From a virus: 36,762 nucleotides of DNA. Shown one piece after another: positions 21,328 through 29,956 of this stretch. Location: positions 1-36,762 of the IMG/VR virus record IMGVR_UViG_3300022208_000016; one strand, written 5' to 3'. The position numbers and the translations under genes are program-made. Numbering within the stretch: the first letter of the stretch is position 1; every line of letters starts with the position of its first letter. The notes under the pieces were generated by a model. That model did no database searches. It saw only the letters and a list, made by a program, of their open reading frames with translations, and was not told where the DNA came from.

Positions 21328-21706
21328 GGTTCCACACCGAATATTCTCTGGTTACGCGGTAAACGTTTTTGTTTGTACGATTGTCCATAGGGAAAGCGAA
21401 GTCCCTTCCATTAATGAACAAAGCTTTAAATGAGGGCGCTATATTCATAGTATCTCTGATAGAATCGGCCAACTGTTTAGCCGCTAGTTTACTTGTAGCA
21501 AATGAGTCAATTTCAAGGCTTATATTATTTAGTCCCTCGTATCCGTCAAATGAATTGACCGGGCCTTCACCTATAACCTCATACGCCATAGCTGGATATA
21601 CGACCTCTTGCGGAAGGACGCTAGGATATATCCTAGTCCCTACCTGATTAGTTATAGTCGCGCTGGTAGTCATAAGGTTATAAAATTCAGCCTCAACGTT
21701 AGCCAT
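21320..21706 (-). CDS. Tail terminator/completion protein (DUF3168-like)
   Basis: 128 residues: AEFYNLMTTSATITNQVGTRIYPSVLPQEVVYPAMAYEVIGEGP followed by SLEIDSFATSKLAAKQLADSIRDTM matches the DUF3168 tail-completion family. These proteins cap the tube end and join it to the head. Gene order (connector, closure, gp10-like, terminator, tube) agrees. Confidence 0.85.
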   Translation of the reverse strand: MANVEAEFYNLMTTSATITNQVGTRIYPSVLPQEVVYPAMAYEVIGEGPVNSFDGYEGLNNISLEIDSFATSKLAAKQLADSIRDTMNIAPSFKALFINGRDFAFPMDNRTNKNVYRVTREYSVWNHE

Positions 21707-22245
21707 TATATCCTGCCTTTAAGCCCAGCGGCATACTCTCCAAAGATAAACTTTTCTATTTCGCTCTTCATGATTTTAAAAATAGCGTCCTGATTGTCTA
21801 CAAAGGCAGGGACTAGGTGAGGAAACTTCTTTGTCCTAGCTCCTGTGTCGATTGATTTGGAACCCTTTCTACCTTTCCAGACATTACCTTCCTTAAAGAC
21901 TTGCGCTGGCCTTTTTATCTTATGTCCAAATTCTACCAGTCTCCCATGATGCCCCCCGCCCTTGCCGCCTGTCCATCCTATAGAGTATGTCACGCCAAGG
22001 ACAGCGCCGTTTTTAGTCGGATACGCTCCTGTTTTATTTTTATTCAGGACCGCCCGTATACCCTTAGAAGAGGAAAGTATCTTATTTGCGCCCCTAGGTG
22101 CGCGCTTCCGAGCCTCCCTTGCTACCATGGCCGCAGCCTTCGAAACGGCACGGCCTAATGCTTTCCTAGCAGTGGCAGTAGGTAAGTTTTCCAATCGCTT
22201 AATAGTCTGTTGAAACTTATGGTCATTGAGGGCTAATTGTATCAT
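21706..22245 (-). CDS. HK97 gp10-like neck/tail protein
   Basis: 179 residues. The central GTGG-rich block (VTYSIGWTGGKGGGHHGRLVEFG) and the basic helical N-terminus (RKALGRAVSKAAAMVAREARKRAPR) are the HK97-gp10_like hallmark, including the HGRLVEFG strand. Family members act at the head-tail junction or in tail completion. ATGA-coupled to the closure gene. Confidence 0.9.
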   Translation of the reverse strand: MIQLALNDHKFQQTIKRLENLPTATARKALGRAVSKAAAMVAREARKRAPRGANKILSSSKGIRAVLNKNKTGAYPTKNGAVLGVTYSIGWTGGKGGGHHGRLVEFGHKIKRPAQVFKEGNVWKGRKGSKSIDTGARTKKFPHLVPAFVDNQDAIFKIMKSEIEKFIFGEYAAGLKGRI

Positions 22246-22580
22246 GTAGCCACCCTGTCAACTAGCAAGGCTATTTGATGACGCCTCTCGTTATAATCGA
22301 TAATAGACTTAACATCGTACTCTTGCGAGTTCCATATTATCCTTGACTTTGGATTAACCACGCTTGTATATCTAATGACTATCTGCTTATCTATATTGGC
22401 TTGTACTTGATCTGCAACAAACCTTTCACTCATTGATAATGGTCTTATATATGCCGGGACGTTTGAGGCCGAAGTAGTCCAAGTAGCGATATCTTGACCA
22501 AAAGCGTCCCTAGTAGACCCCCTAGCCTGTATAGAGATTCGCTCTCTCAATTGTCCAGCACTTATAAAACCCCTACTCAT
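22242..22580 (-). CDS. Head closure / head-tail adaptor (SPP1 gp16-like)
   Basis: 112 residues. GQLRERISIQARGSTRDAFGQDIATWTTSASNVPAYIRPLS and the ADQVQANIDKQIVIRYTSVVNPKSRIIW strand follow the head-tail joining family fold, with the conserved final segment YDVKSIIDYNERRHQIALLV. It plugs and extends the connector after packaging. Overlaps the upstream connector gene by 8 nt. Confidence 0.92.
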   Translation of the reverse strand: MSRGFISAGQLRERISIQARGSTRDAFGQDIATWTTSASNVPAYIRPLSMSERFVADQVQANIDKQIVIRYTSVVNPKSRIIWNSQEYDVKSIIDYNERRHQIALLVDRVAT

Positions 22581-23184
22581 ATCTAGTAAAATCCTCTATT
22601 GAGTAAGCGTCAAGAAGCCCATTGAATGCGCGTCTATCTACATTTACAATTCTGTCAACTGTTACAGGCTCTCGCTCTTCATACATTTCACCCACTCGCA
22701 TTTTAATCCAATGCTTAATTGGGTCAGGCACTTTGTCCGCCGAAGAGTAGCCAGAAACATACTGGATAGTAACGGAGTGTGAAACTTCAAGATCATCTGT
22801 CGGCCACTCATTATTATAAGTAGGATAGACTTTACCCGGAGTGGACTCATAGTCTACATGATAAGCGGTTGCGCTTAAAGTAGTAGACGAAGCCCCGGCC
22901 ACTGTTGAATTAATATACGTAATGACAACGTTACTAGATACCGTGGACAGTGGAGCACGCGGCAACTCTATATGTCCGGTCGAAGATGGGAACCCTCTGA
23001 ATATCCTCTTCCAAGTCGCTGGCAAAAGCTGTCTCTTTGTGTAGTTCTCGACCTGCAAACGAGCAACCGTAATATACGAGTTTAAAAGGGTATCATCTAG
23101 TGTAGTCGTTATGTTTAGATGCGCTTTGACTTCAGCTAAAGTAACAGGCTCGGAGGTTGCGCTAGTTATTAATATAAGTGCCAT
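22573..23184 (-). CDS. Head-tail connector (HK97 gp6-like)
   Basis: 203 residues from ATG 23184 (TAATG-coupled; GGGAGGG upstream). SEPVTLAEVKAHLNITTTLDDTLLNSYITVARLQVENYTKRQLLPATW is the characteristic opening of Phage_gp6-like connectors. The middle beta insert (PLSTVSSNVVITYIN to VTIQYVSGYSSADKVPDPIKHWI) is larger than in the core family and is typical of phiE125 gp8-type members. It forms the ring below the portal. Confidence 0.92.
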   Translation of the reverse strand: MALILITSATSEPVTLAEVKAHLNITTTLDDTLLNSYITVARLQVENYTKRQLLPATWKRIFRGFPSSTGHIELPRAPLSTVSSNVVITYINSTVAGASSTTLSATAYHVDYESTPGKVYPTYNNEWPTDDLEVSHSVTIQYVSGYSSADKVPDPIKHWIKMRVGEMYEEREPVTVDRIVNVDRRAFNGLLDAYSIEDFTRYE

Positions 23185-23663
23185 TACGTTCCCTCCCACC
23201 TTTCGTTACTAGTCGAAATTCTATGTAAGTTAAAATTAAAGTGAGTAAATGTTACTTGCATACCGGTTGACTCCGGGCTTATCCTTATATCTGCATAATC
23301 GTTTGGGCCATCAATTGGCATCTTACCATTAATTACTATTTGTGTATTAGCAGCAGTTGTTCCTATTCTTGTTTCAGCCGTTAAGCATTCTATTCCTACT
23401 CCATTTTTAAAAACAGCTACATGATAATTCTTATTGGACACATCTGCCTGTGCTGCGGTCACAAAATTCACATTATAAATCCCCTTGCCATCTTTACCAA
23501 AGACGAATCTGACAGACGTGGTATCTTTATATTGAGCTTTAACAACATTGTTGTTTACCCAGCACGCCTTAAAGAATGTAGAAGACGGTATAGGGGTATA
23601 TCCAGTAGTCAAGAGCGTCAACGTAGACGGAACGTGACTTGTATATATCTGGCCTATGCTCAT
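23184..23663 (-). CDS. Virion protein of a tandem paralogue pair, 159 aa
   Basis: The product shares VRF-F-KDGKG, NYHVAVFKNG, ETRIGT and ADIRI-PESTGMQVTFTHFN with the next upstream protein (23660-24133), so they are tandem paralogues. The FKNG and jelly-roll-like strand pattern resembles phage C1q/TNF-like decoration or fibre heads. Its position between capsid and connector genes suggests head decoration; inference only. Confidence 0.7.
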   Translation of the reverse strand: MSIGQIYTSHVPSTLTLLTTGYTPIPSSTFFKACWVNNNVVKAQYKDTTSVRFVFGKDGKGIYNVNFVTAAQADVSNKNYHVAVFKNGVGIECLTAETRIGTTAANTQIVINGKMPIDGPNDYADIRISPESTGMQVTFTHFNFNLHRISTSNERWEGT

Positions 23664-24133
23664 AAACTCACTAAAGCTGTTGAAGACGTTACGCGGGACA
23701 TCCTGATCGATAGATGATTAATTGTCATTTGCACGCCAGAAGTTTCTGACTCAACGCGGAAGTCAACTATATCTGTTGAATTTTTCAGAACAACATACCC
23801 CCCACCACCCGCTGCCCCAATATCGCCGCCTGTGCCTATTTTTCTTTCTATAGAAGTTGGTCCCATTTTGCTAGAATTTTTAAATAAAGATATATGGTAG
23901 GTTTGATTTCCAGCCGATCCCGTAAAAGACGCTGACCACTGGGCTAACCATGTCCCTTTCCCATCTTGTCCAGTTACGAAGCGCAAATGCTCCCTATCAG
24001 GCTTTATGTATCGTATGTCCATAGTTTGCGCTACAAACTTAGTAGACCCCGGAAATGTAGAAAAGTCAGAGGTAGGGACTGTAAACGTAGCCCCCACCTC
24101 TTCTCCATATATTTGTGCAATCGGACTAGGCAT
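23660..24133 (-). CDS. Virion protein of a tandem paralogue pair, 157 aa
   Basis: Paralogue of 23184-23663: LRFVTGQDGKGTW, TYHISLFKNS, ERKIGTGGD, VDFRVESETSGVQMTINHLSIRM. A Gly-rich loop (GAAGGGGYVVLKN) replaces the corresponding loop of its sister. The C1q-like arrangement (strand DGKG, FKN loop, final strand GVQMTINHL) suggests trimeric decoration. ATGA-coupled to the sister. Confidence 0.7.
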   Translation of the reverse strand: MPSPIAQIYGEEVGATFTVPTSDFSTFPGSTKFVAQTMDIRYIKPDREHLRFVTGQDGKGTWLAQWSASFTGSAGNQTYHISLFKNSSKMGPTSIERKIGTGGDIGAAGGGGYVVLKNSTDIVDFRVESETSGVQMTINHLSIRMSRVTSSTALVSL

Positions 24134-24329
24134 TCTTCTTCGGCCTTCCGCGTTTTCTGTTCTCGGGCGGGTTCACTGTGCGCTCTTCAAAAACTTCGAT
24201 GCACTCTTCACCTAAAAGCCTTTTGGCTTCGTTAGGTGGCAGGTCAATTAATTCACCCGGAAAAAAGCGCGCGAAGTGAGAGCCTTGCCCATTTATCTGT
24301 GTGCATTCCTTTAAGACGCGGCACTTCAT
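24126..24329 (-). CDS. Small head-module protein with AT-hook-like tail, 67 aa
   Basis: Start ATG 24329, ATGA-coupled, GGAGGTG upstream. MKCRVLKECT-x-GQGSHFARFFPGELIDLPPNEAKRLLGEECIEV is a common small SH3-like protein of siphovirus head modules, of unknown role. The C-terminus KRGRPKKN is an AT-hook motif, which could touch packaged DNA. Confidence 0.65.
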   Translation of the reverse strand: MKCRVLKECTQINGQGSHFARFFPGELIDLPPNEAKRLLGEECIEVFEERTVNPPENRKRGRPKKNA

Positions 24330-25249
24330 TCGCACACCTCGCCGCACTTCTTGATTGTATATTTTTCAACTTTCCAAGGTGGCCTTCCGTCGAAGTCATG
24401 GCCGCCCATCCAAAGTTTCTGAATTTCAGTGATAGCGTTTTTTGCTCCGATTATCTGATTCTGCTTTGCCTGCTTGTTTGCTATCTCGTTTTGCAGATAA
24501 CCTATCTCGTTTGCAGCTTTGCTGAACTGTTTATCCATTTTTTTAACGAGGGTGTCCAGCTTGTAGTCGAAGTCGTTTTCCTTCGGCTCATCCCATCCAT
24601 ACAGAAAGCGAGCTTTGAGCATGTCAGACTCCGGCGGGAGATAGACCTTTATCCCCTTACCCTCTGCGATACCAATAAAGTATTCGCAGGACGGACGCTG
24701 CCAACTATACTCATCTTCGGCAATCTTCTTCGAAGTGACGGCCATATCAACACCGTATATCCGTATCTCTTCAAAGCCCTCAACAATAGCAAGGGCTATC
24801 TGGTAAGAAACGGAGTTTGTAAAGTACCGTCTGGGAAACGATTCAAGGATAAACTCAATTGGGTAGGCAAGGCTATTGGGAATCTCAGGCCATTCATTTT
24901 GCATGTAGACAGGGATGCTGTATTTCTCTCCAAGCCCACCAAGGTCTATCATGTAGTCCTTAACGGCCTGTCCACGGAATGTCTCTTTGCCCCTGCGCCT
25001 GTACTTACCGTCTTCAACATCAATGGGATGGATTTCAAACCAACGTGTAAACTTTTCCATCCTGTCCGGCCCGCCCTGCGCGTGCTCATTGACATAAGTG
25101 ATAAAGGCGTTATTCACGCCCCAAAACTCGAATGAGTTATCATCCCATGGCACATCTGTGCGAGACGAACCGCAGCCAACAATACAAACCTTATTCTTTT
25201 TTTCTTTGGTCTTCAGTACCACTTCCTTTTTGATTTCCGGGTCAGACAT
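24326..25249 (-). CDS. Rossmann-like nucleotide-binding phage protein, 307 aa
   Basis: N-terminal KVCIVGCGSSRTDVPWDDNSFEFWGVNNAF is a Rossmann-type loop (GxGxS) seen in phage proteins related to DUF115/MAF-like glycosyltransferase folds. SVSYQIALAIVEGFEEIRIYGVDM is the second conserved block. The last 90 residues form a coiled coil (KLDTLVKKMDKQFSKAANEIGYLQNEIANKQAKQ). A sugar-nucleotide role is possible and would fit NeuB in the same operon, but this is inference. AGGAGG precedes the ATG. Confidence 0.6.
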   Translation of the reverse strand: MSDPEIKKEVVLKTKEKKNKVCIVGCGSSRTDVPWDDNSFEFWGVNNAFITYVNEHAQGGPDRMEKFTRWFEIHPIDVEDGKYRRRGKETFRGQAVKDYMIDLGGLGEKYSIPVYMQNEWPEIPNSLAYPIEFILESFPRRYFTNSVSYQIALAIVEGFEEIRIYGVDMAVTSKKIAEDEYSWQRPSCEYFIGIAEGKGIKVYLPPESDMLKARFLYGWDEPKENDFDYKLDTLVKKMDKQFSKAANEIGYLQNEIANKQAKQNQIIGAKNAITEIQKLWMGGHDFDGRPPWKVEKYTIKKCGEVCE

Positions 25250-25278
25250 TAACAGCCTCCTAATTAGCGGGTTGTAAA

Positions 25279-25313
25279 GTGGTAGGGGCCGGGAAACCCG
25301 TAACCCCTACCAC
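25279..25313 (-). promoter_or_regulatory. Strong hairpin between capsid-module genes
   Basis: A 10-bp perfect stem GTGGTAGGGG/CCCCTACCAC enclosing a second CGGG/CCCG stem, in the 93-base gap between the 25343 and 25249 genes. No U-run follows on either strand, so not a standard terminator. It may stabilise the highly expressed capsid mRNA or give partial termination. Confidence 0.6.
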
Positions 25314-25342
25314 CGGAAGCACGTTAGACGCGCTGACCCGCT

Positions 25343-26131
25343 TTATGTAGTCTTAACGTTAGTCCTAGCCACGTTCTTTGCAGCACCGTAGCGCAGACCG
25401 TCTTTAATCGCAACAATGGAAATCTGAGCAAGCGTGGTAGCAGAGCTAACCTGAATACCTACGTACTGAGACGTAGCATTAAGATCATCTGCCAGCACTT
25501 CAATAATGCTCTGCGATTTCTCGTATGAAGGCGCAAAGTTCACGCCAGTGGTAAGAATGGTTATGCCAGTAGTCGCAGTGGCCGTATCATCATAGACAAG
25601 CCTGATAGCGTTCGTGCCGACAGTCGATGCAACAATGCCAGTCAAAGCCGTAGCCGCGTTAATGACACTTGAGAGGCTGTTCATGGTACCTTCAAGCCCA
25701 CCAGCATTAGTTGATCCAAGGGTGGAACCGAAAGCGTAAGTAGTGGCATCCGTGCTATTGGGCGTAGTCGAGTAGGTGAATATAATCGAAGTCACACCGT
25801 CACTAATCGTAATAGTCTCGGCAAGGGTGGCCGCAGTGGTCATAGTAATAAGCGCCTGTTTAGCACTCTGTACCTGATTAGCGGTCGAAGGACCAAGCAC
25901 CCCAGTTGCCCCGGTAACAGCCGCCGAAGTGGCAAAGGTCTTATCCGCAGACTGGACAACGGTTAAGGTAGGAGCCGTAGCCGTAGAAGCCGCAGCCGTA
26001 CCCATGCCGACTATAAAAGTAATACGTTTGCAATCATCCATGGAGTACCCGTTAGAGGTAGCCCCCGCAGCCGAAGACACTGACACCGTTTCGACTGCTA
26101 TTTTATTCCTTTCGGAAAGTCTCGAAGACAT
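25343..26131 (-). CDS. Ala/Thr-rich capsid-associated protein, 262 aa
   Basis: A Ser/Thr/Ala-rich, nearly Trp-free protein with repeated beta-strand character (ITFIVGMGTAAASTATAPTLTVVQSADKTF; TTYAFGSTLGSTNAGG). It follows the major capsid gene directly with an AGGAGG-type Shine-Dalgarno and is followed by a strong hairpin, as for a high-copy virion protein. A head decoration or head fibre protein is likely. Confidence 0.65.
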   Translation of the reverse strand: MSSRLSERNKIAVETVSVSSAAGATSNGYSMDDCKRITFIVGMGTAAASTATAPTLTVVQSADKTFATSAAVTGATGVLGPSTANQVQSAKQALITMTTAATLAETITISDGVTSIIFTYSTTPNSTDATTYAFGSTLGSTNAGGLEGTMNSLSSVINAATALTGIVASTVGTNAIRLVYDDTATATTGITILTTGVNFAPSYEKSQSIIEVLADDLNATSQYVGIQVSSATTLAQISIVAIKDGLRYGAAKNVARTNVKTT

Positions 26132-26142
26132 GGTAAATCCTC

Positions 26143-27492
26143 CTAGTTAAGTATGATAAACGGGCTAACAGTTGTTGCGGAAACGGCCCCGCCAACGGTT
26201 GCGCTATTAGATTCGAGAGCCATCGGCTCATTCATGGCACCCTGTCCGTCCACGTTCCAAAATGCTTTAATAACCGTCTTATTCTGGCGGAAGAAGACAT
26301 GCTCTGAGGTCGCCACGAATGGCCCGGAACCATCCTTGATAAGATACTCGGACAGATCAAGCAAGCAGAGGTCTCCGCGTGTACCAAGAGACGGGACGCG
26401 CTCGTTAAAGACAATCGGATAACCAAGAAGCGTGGCAGGGATACCCTGTGCCGCGTTAAACACGAATATGTTATTGTTGCCAGTGTCGCGGATGTTTGCC
26501 AACTGCGGGATGATAGTCTGGTTACAAGTCCATATCGGAGAGCCGCCGCGCCTTATCATACGGGCAAGCATCCCAACTACATCAGCATAAGTAATTGTGC
26601 TAGCAGTGGCCCTTGTGTAGTCAATCCTAGCTGGACTGTTAAGAACGCCCATCGGTTTAGCAACGCCGTTGCCAGTGAAGAATGCGTACTCTTCAGCACC
26701 GATCATAGCCCCGCGAAGCTTAGAGCTAAGGATTGAAGAGGCCGCGCCCCAGTTACGGAGAAGCTTATCAGTAACGATAATATGAGCAGCAACCTCATGA
26801 GGCTTGAGCGAAATCTTATCAAGCTTGAGATCTGTCTCAGGCTTGGTGTCACCCTCATCAATCCACTGGACCTGTACGCCGCCATAAATGTTCTCAGCCG
26901 AACTCTGATTAAGGACAGGTATCTCAATCTCAGCGTCAGGCGGACTGCCAGCCGGGATAACCGTAGCCCTCGGCCTGAATATGGCGGAATCAGGCTCAAT
27001 AGAGCGCATGGCCTCAACAAACTGTGTAGGCACCATAAACCCGCCGTCCGTGCCGTTTTTCATGTTCTGTTCACGAACTTCAATCCCAACGCCAGGGTCA
27101 TAGAGATCATCAAGCCTCTTATCCTGCGGGTTGTAGCGGACAGAGTGAATAAACTCTCCGAAGTTCCTAAACTCTTTAGTATAGTCAGCTTCGTCTTTGT
27201 TCGTGTTGATCTTTGCGAAATCATCTCGCCTGTCCATCGGAGAGTTGGCTGATTTCTTTAGGTCGCTTTTCAGAGACTTAGCCTTATCCCGCATATCTGA
27301 CATGCGCTTTTCTTTGTCTTCGGCCTCTGTTATGGATGCCTGAAGCTCAGTAATCTCAACATCAACTTCGTTAAATCGTTTCTCTTCGTCTTCAGAAAGT
27401 TCGCGCTTTGCCTTATCGGCACCTGATATAATACCGTCCATCTCAGTGACGAGCGCGGAAAGTTTCTCTCTCATTTCCTTCAAGGTAAGCAT
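26143..27492 (-). CDS. Major capsid protein, HK97 fold
   Basis: 449 residues. Residues 1 to about 105 are a charged coiled-coil delta domain (MLTLKEMREKLSALVTEMD ... EITELQASITEAEDKEKRM) that acts as scaffold and is normally removed by the prohead protease. The rest has HK97 signatures: GGFMVPTQFVEAMRSI, PVLNQSSAENIYGG, PHEVAAHIIVTDKLLRN, FFTGNGVAKPMGVLN, LLGYPIVFNERVPSLG, and a final strand set DLSEYLIKDG. Order protease then capsid is standard. Confidence 0.97.
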   Translation of the reverse strand: MLTLKEMREKLSALVTEMDGIISGADKAKRELSEDEEKRFNEVDVEITELQASITEAEDKEKRMSDMRDKAKSLKSDLKKSANSPMDRRDDFAKINTNKDEADYTKEFRNFGEFIHSVRYNPQDKRLDDLYDPGVGIEVREQNMKNGTDGGFMVPTQFVEAMRSIEPDSAIFRPRATVIPAGSPPDAEIEIPVLNQSSAENIYGGVQVQWIDEGDTKPETDLKLDKISLKPHEVAAHIIVTDKLLRNWGAASSILSSKLRGAMIGAEEYAFFTGNGVAKPMGVLNSPARIDYTRATASTITYADVVGMLARMIRRGGSPIWTCNQTIIPQLANIRDTGNNNIFVFNAAQGIPATLLGYPIVFNERVPSLGTRGDLCLLDLSEYLIKDGSGPFVATSEHVFFRQNKTVIKAFWNVDGQGAMNEPMALESNSATVGGAVSATTVSPFIILN

Positions 27493-28095
27493 TTATGAAA
27501 TCCTCCCAATATTGGCCCTATATTTAATTAATTTGGCCTTTGCTCTATATGTATTAATAAGCCCGCCTTTTGAATTGCGGTAACTGTCCCAACTCCTAAC
27601 GGCTATATCTGTATTCTGGTAAGCTGGAAACGTCACAGGCGACACGTCAAACAATTCAACTGAGTTAATCTCTCTCGTGTCTAGGTCGCCATCCTCTCCC
27701 TCTCGCCATGTTTCCTCAGTAACACGGAAGCCGAACGACATTTGGTCAATGTCACCACGGCTGATTGATTCGGCAAGGTCTTTTGCAAACGAGGTTTCAG
27801 GTGGGTCTATAGATATCTTTAGTCCGCGTTCGTCTTCTTTTAGTGTTAGAGTCCCTGATTTAGTGCGGCCCAAAACAAAGTTAGAATCATGATTAAACAA
27901 CGCCCTAACATCATCTTTGCGTTTTATGGCCTCTCGGAAGGCTCCGGGCTTAATAACTTCACGAAACGCCCCGCTAAAGGTTTGTATTTCAGCCGGGTCG
28001 TTAAATATGGCCGCATGTCCTTCAAGCTTGCCGCTTTCCTTGTTTTCTTTTCTTATCTCAGCGATAAACGCTCTTCTCTCTATATCGTTACTCAT
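27493..28095 (-). CDS. Prohead protease (U35 / HK97 gp4 family)
   Basis: 200 residues. EGHAAIFNDPAEIQTFSGAFREVIKPGAF, VRALFNHDSNFVLGRTKSGTLTL (catalytic His in the FNHD block), then SFGFRVTEETW with the catalytic Ser, and ELFDVSPVTFPAYQNTD. It cleaves the capsid delta domain during maturation. Its short tail is basic. Overlaps the portal stop by 8 nt. Confidence 0.96.
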   Translation of the reverse strand: MSNDIERRAFIAEIRKENKESGKLEGHAAIFNDPAEIQTFSGAFREVIKPGAFREAIKRKDDVRALFNHDSNFVLGRTKSGTLTLKEDERGLKISIDPPETSFAKDLAESISRGDIDQMSFGFRVTEETWREGEDGDLDTREINSVELFDVSPVTFPAYQNTDIAVRSWDSYRNSKGGLINTYRAKAKLIKYRANIGRIS

Positions 28096-29614
28096 TTTCT
28101 ACCTCTTCAGGTTCTTCTTCTGGCTCTTCTGTTGGTTTATCCTTTGGCGTTTGTTCCCCTTGAGGCTCGATCTTTACTACATCTTTTAAGATAGCCTCTG
28201 CCTGTTGCCTACCAACAGGGAAGGCATTTAATATTAATTCGACACCTGTAGTCTTTGGAATTATGCCTAAAGCAACATAATTAACTATCTCAAGCATAGC
28301 CGTAACCTGTGCGCCGTTTAGTGCTGTCGCAGGATCAACGGCCTCTTCAAAGGAATCATCTTTTATCCCTATCGCCTCCATATTCATTGGCCTTACGTAT
28401 TCGTCGCCGTTTTCAATCGGGGGTAGGTTTTCTTTTCGCCTTATGTCATTGGGAGACATGATGCCCCACTCTCTGGCTGTCTTATATGTCTCATAGCGTG
28501 TCTTGACATCGCCCCGCAGTAGCCCCTCAAGATTAAATTCAACGAATAGATTTTGCCTCTCTTTGGGTGCAAAAAACTCATTATTGAATTGATGCTCAAG
28601 CCGCGAAGCCCATGGCCTTATAGTATGGGTTACGAAATTGAGGGTTATCTGTTCACTGGATGCGAACGTATTAGACTTGTCAGCGTTACCAGCCCCGCCA
28701 ATCATGATTGTAGGCACGCGGAATATACGGGCAATATCGGCTGTTTGCCATTGCCTAGTTTCAAGCAATTGGCTGTCTTCGGGGCTTATTGACACGGGCT
28801 GCCATTCCCAGCCAGCCTGCATTAAAGCTGTTTTCTGTGCCTTACCAGACCCCCTGTGCGTATCCTCCCATGTCTTAATAGCCCTTGCGTATCCCTCTTC
28901 TGATAGCTTGCCGGGGTAAGTCAGGATGCCTGAAGGCGTGGCAGAGTTCGCATAGAACTTGCCTGCATACTCTTCTGTTGAAATAGAAGCACCTATAGTA
29001 TTGGCAAGCTGTGAAATCCTAGAACGTCCAATAAGCCCGTCTGCAATCCAATCCTTTAAGTGTAAGATTTCATTATATTTGTATGGAATTTCTCCGAAGT
29101 TAATGGAGGTATATAAGTATCCATCAATCAAGGAAACCCCCGTTTTACTTTCAACTCCCATAACTTTGACGCGCTCTGGATTGAGCGGCCAAAGCCCTAT
29201 CAAGTCACCGTTATTAGCATACTCTTTATATAAGTAGGCATTGCCATGTAAAAGAAGATGAGACACAATAAGCTCAAGGAAAAGGAAGGAATCTTGTACA
29301 GCGTTCGGCTGGTTTCTGACTATCTGCCATACTGGATGTTTTGTTTCCTCTTTTCGGGTTCCGTCCGTCTCGCGTTTGTAAAGAAAAAGAGGGAGGGAGG
29401 CTATTGTCTCGGATAAAATCTTAACGCAAGCATAAACTGTTGATAGATTTGAGGCAGTCTCAGGGCTTACATCAACGCCGGAAGCTGAAAGGCTCCTATT
29501 AACAAATAAATTCCAATGGTCAGCTGTAGCCGGGTCACTTACAGATGCGCGTTGCTCTGCCACCTCTCGGATGGCGCGCGTAAAGTCCCTTATTAGCTGG
29601 TCATTATAGGTCAC
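28088..29614 (-). CDS. Portal protein, HK97 family
   Basis: 508 residues. SNLSTVYACVKILSETIASLPLFLYKR, HPVWQIVRNQPN, ELIVSHLLLHGNAYLYKE, LKDWIADGLIGRSRISQLA, and IARIFRVPTIMIGGAGNADKSNTFASSEQ define the HK97-type portal, the dodecameric DNA gate. The C-terminal tail is rich in Glu/Pro (TEEPEEEPEEVENE), as in relatives. The start is GTG 29614, with little Shine-Dalgarno support and AT-rich DNA before it. Confidence 0.96.
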   Translation of the reverse strand: MTYNDQLIRDFTRAIREVAEQRASVSDPATADHWNLFVNRSLSASGVDVSPETASNLSTVYACVKILSETIASLPLFLYKRETDGTRKEETKHPVWQIVRNQPNAVQDSFLFLELIVSHLLLHGNAYLYKEYANNGDLIGLWPLNPERVKVMGVESKTGVSLIDGYLYTSINFGEIPYKYNEILHLKDWIADGLIGRSRISQLANTIGASISTEEYAGKFYANSATPSGILTYPGKLSEEGYARAIKTWEDTHRGSGKAQKTALMQAGWEWQPVSISPEDSQLLETRQWQTADIARIFRVPTIMIGGAGNADKSNTFASSEQITLNFVTHTIRPWASRLEHQFNNEFFAPKERQNLFVEFNLEGLLRGDVKTRYETYKTAREWGIMSPNDIRRKENLPPIENGDEYVRPMNMEAIGIKDDSFEEAVDPATALNGAQVTAMLEIVNYVALGIIPKTTGVELILNAFPVGRQQAEAILKDVVKIEPQGEQTPKDKPTEEPEEEPEEVENE

Positions 29615-29635
29615 TCTAATATATATATGTAATTT

Positions 29636-29956
29636 TTAAACTCTTTTTAGCTTTTTTTCGGCCCTTTTTATTGTTTTGGAAACGTTTTGTACTGTAACCC
29701 CATGATAATTAGCAATTCTATCATGCGACATCTTGCCCAAAGTAACCTGTGCAACGTAAGTAAATTCAACCTCTGTCAATGAATCAAATAGACTTGGGTT
29801 AACTGTCGAAGGGGCCAAGTGCTCTATAATCTCCGGCTCAAGGCATACAGGCTTGTAAGAATAGTCCTTTATCCGTAGAATATCACACGAAAGGCATATA
29901 TTAGTGCCTTCTCCGTCCTTCCAGTTATTGCAGCCCCAGCACTTAAACGGTGCCAT
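29636..29956 (-). CDS. Sigma-region-4-like HTH protein with Cys cluster, 106 aa
   Basis: N-terminal Cys-rich zinc site: FKCWGCNNWKDG ... NICLSCD. The C-terminal half (LTEVEFTYVAQVTLGKMSHDRIANYHGVTVQNVSKTIKRAEKKLK) reads as a sigma70 region-4 or LuxR-like helix-turn-helix, with the spacing E-x3-YVA ... S-H-D-x-IA-x-x-x-G-V-x-x-x-x-V-S-x-x-I-x-R-A. Proteins of this type act as late-gene activators in many phages; a stand-alone region 4 cannot be a full sigma factor. It overlaps the neuB-like stop by 14 nt. Confidence 0.7.
   Translation of the reverse strand: MAPFKCWGCNNWKDGEGTNICLSCDILRIKDYSYKPVCLEPEIIEHLAPSTVNPSLFDSLTEVEFTYVAQVTLGKMSHDRIANYHGVTVQNVSKTIKRAEKKLKRV

Noticed and set aside
24236-25135. 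299-codon plus-strand open frame
   Set aside because: It is antisense to a well-supported coupled gene (24326-25249) and has no ribosome site or recognisable motifs; typical antisense shadow.
25279-25313. Intrinsic terminator
   Set aside because: The hairpin has no T-run on either strand, and essential head genes continue downstream.
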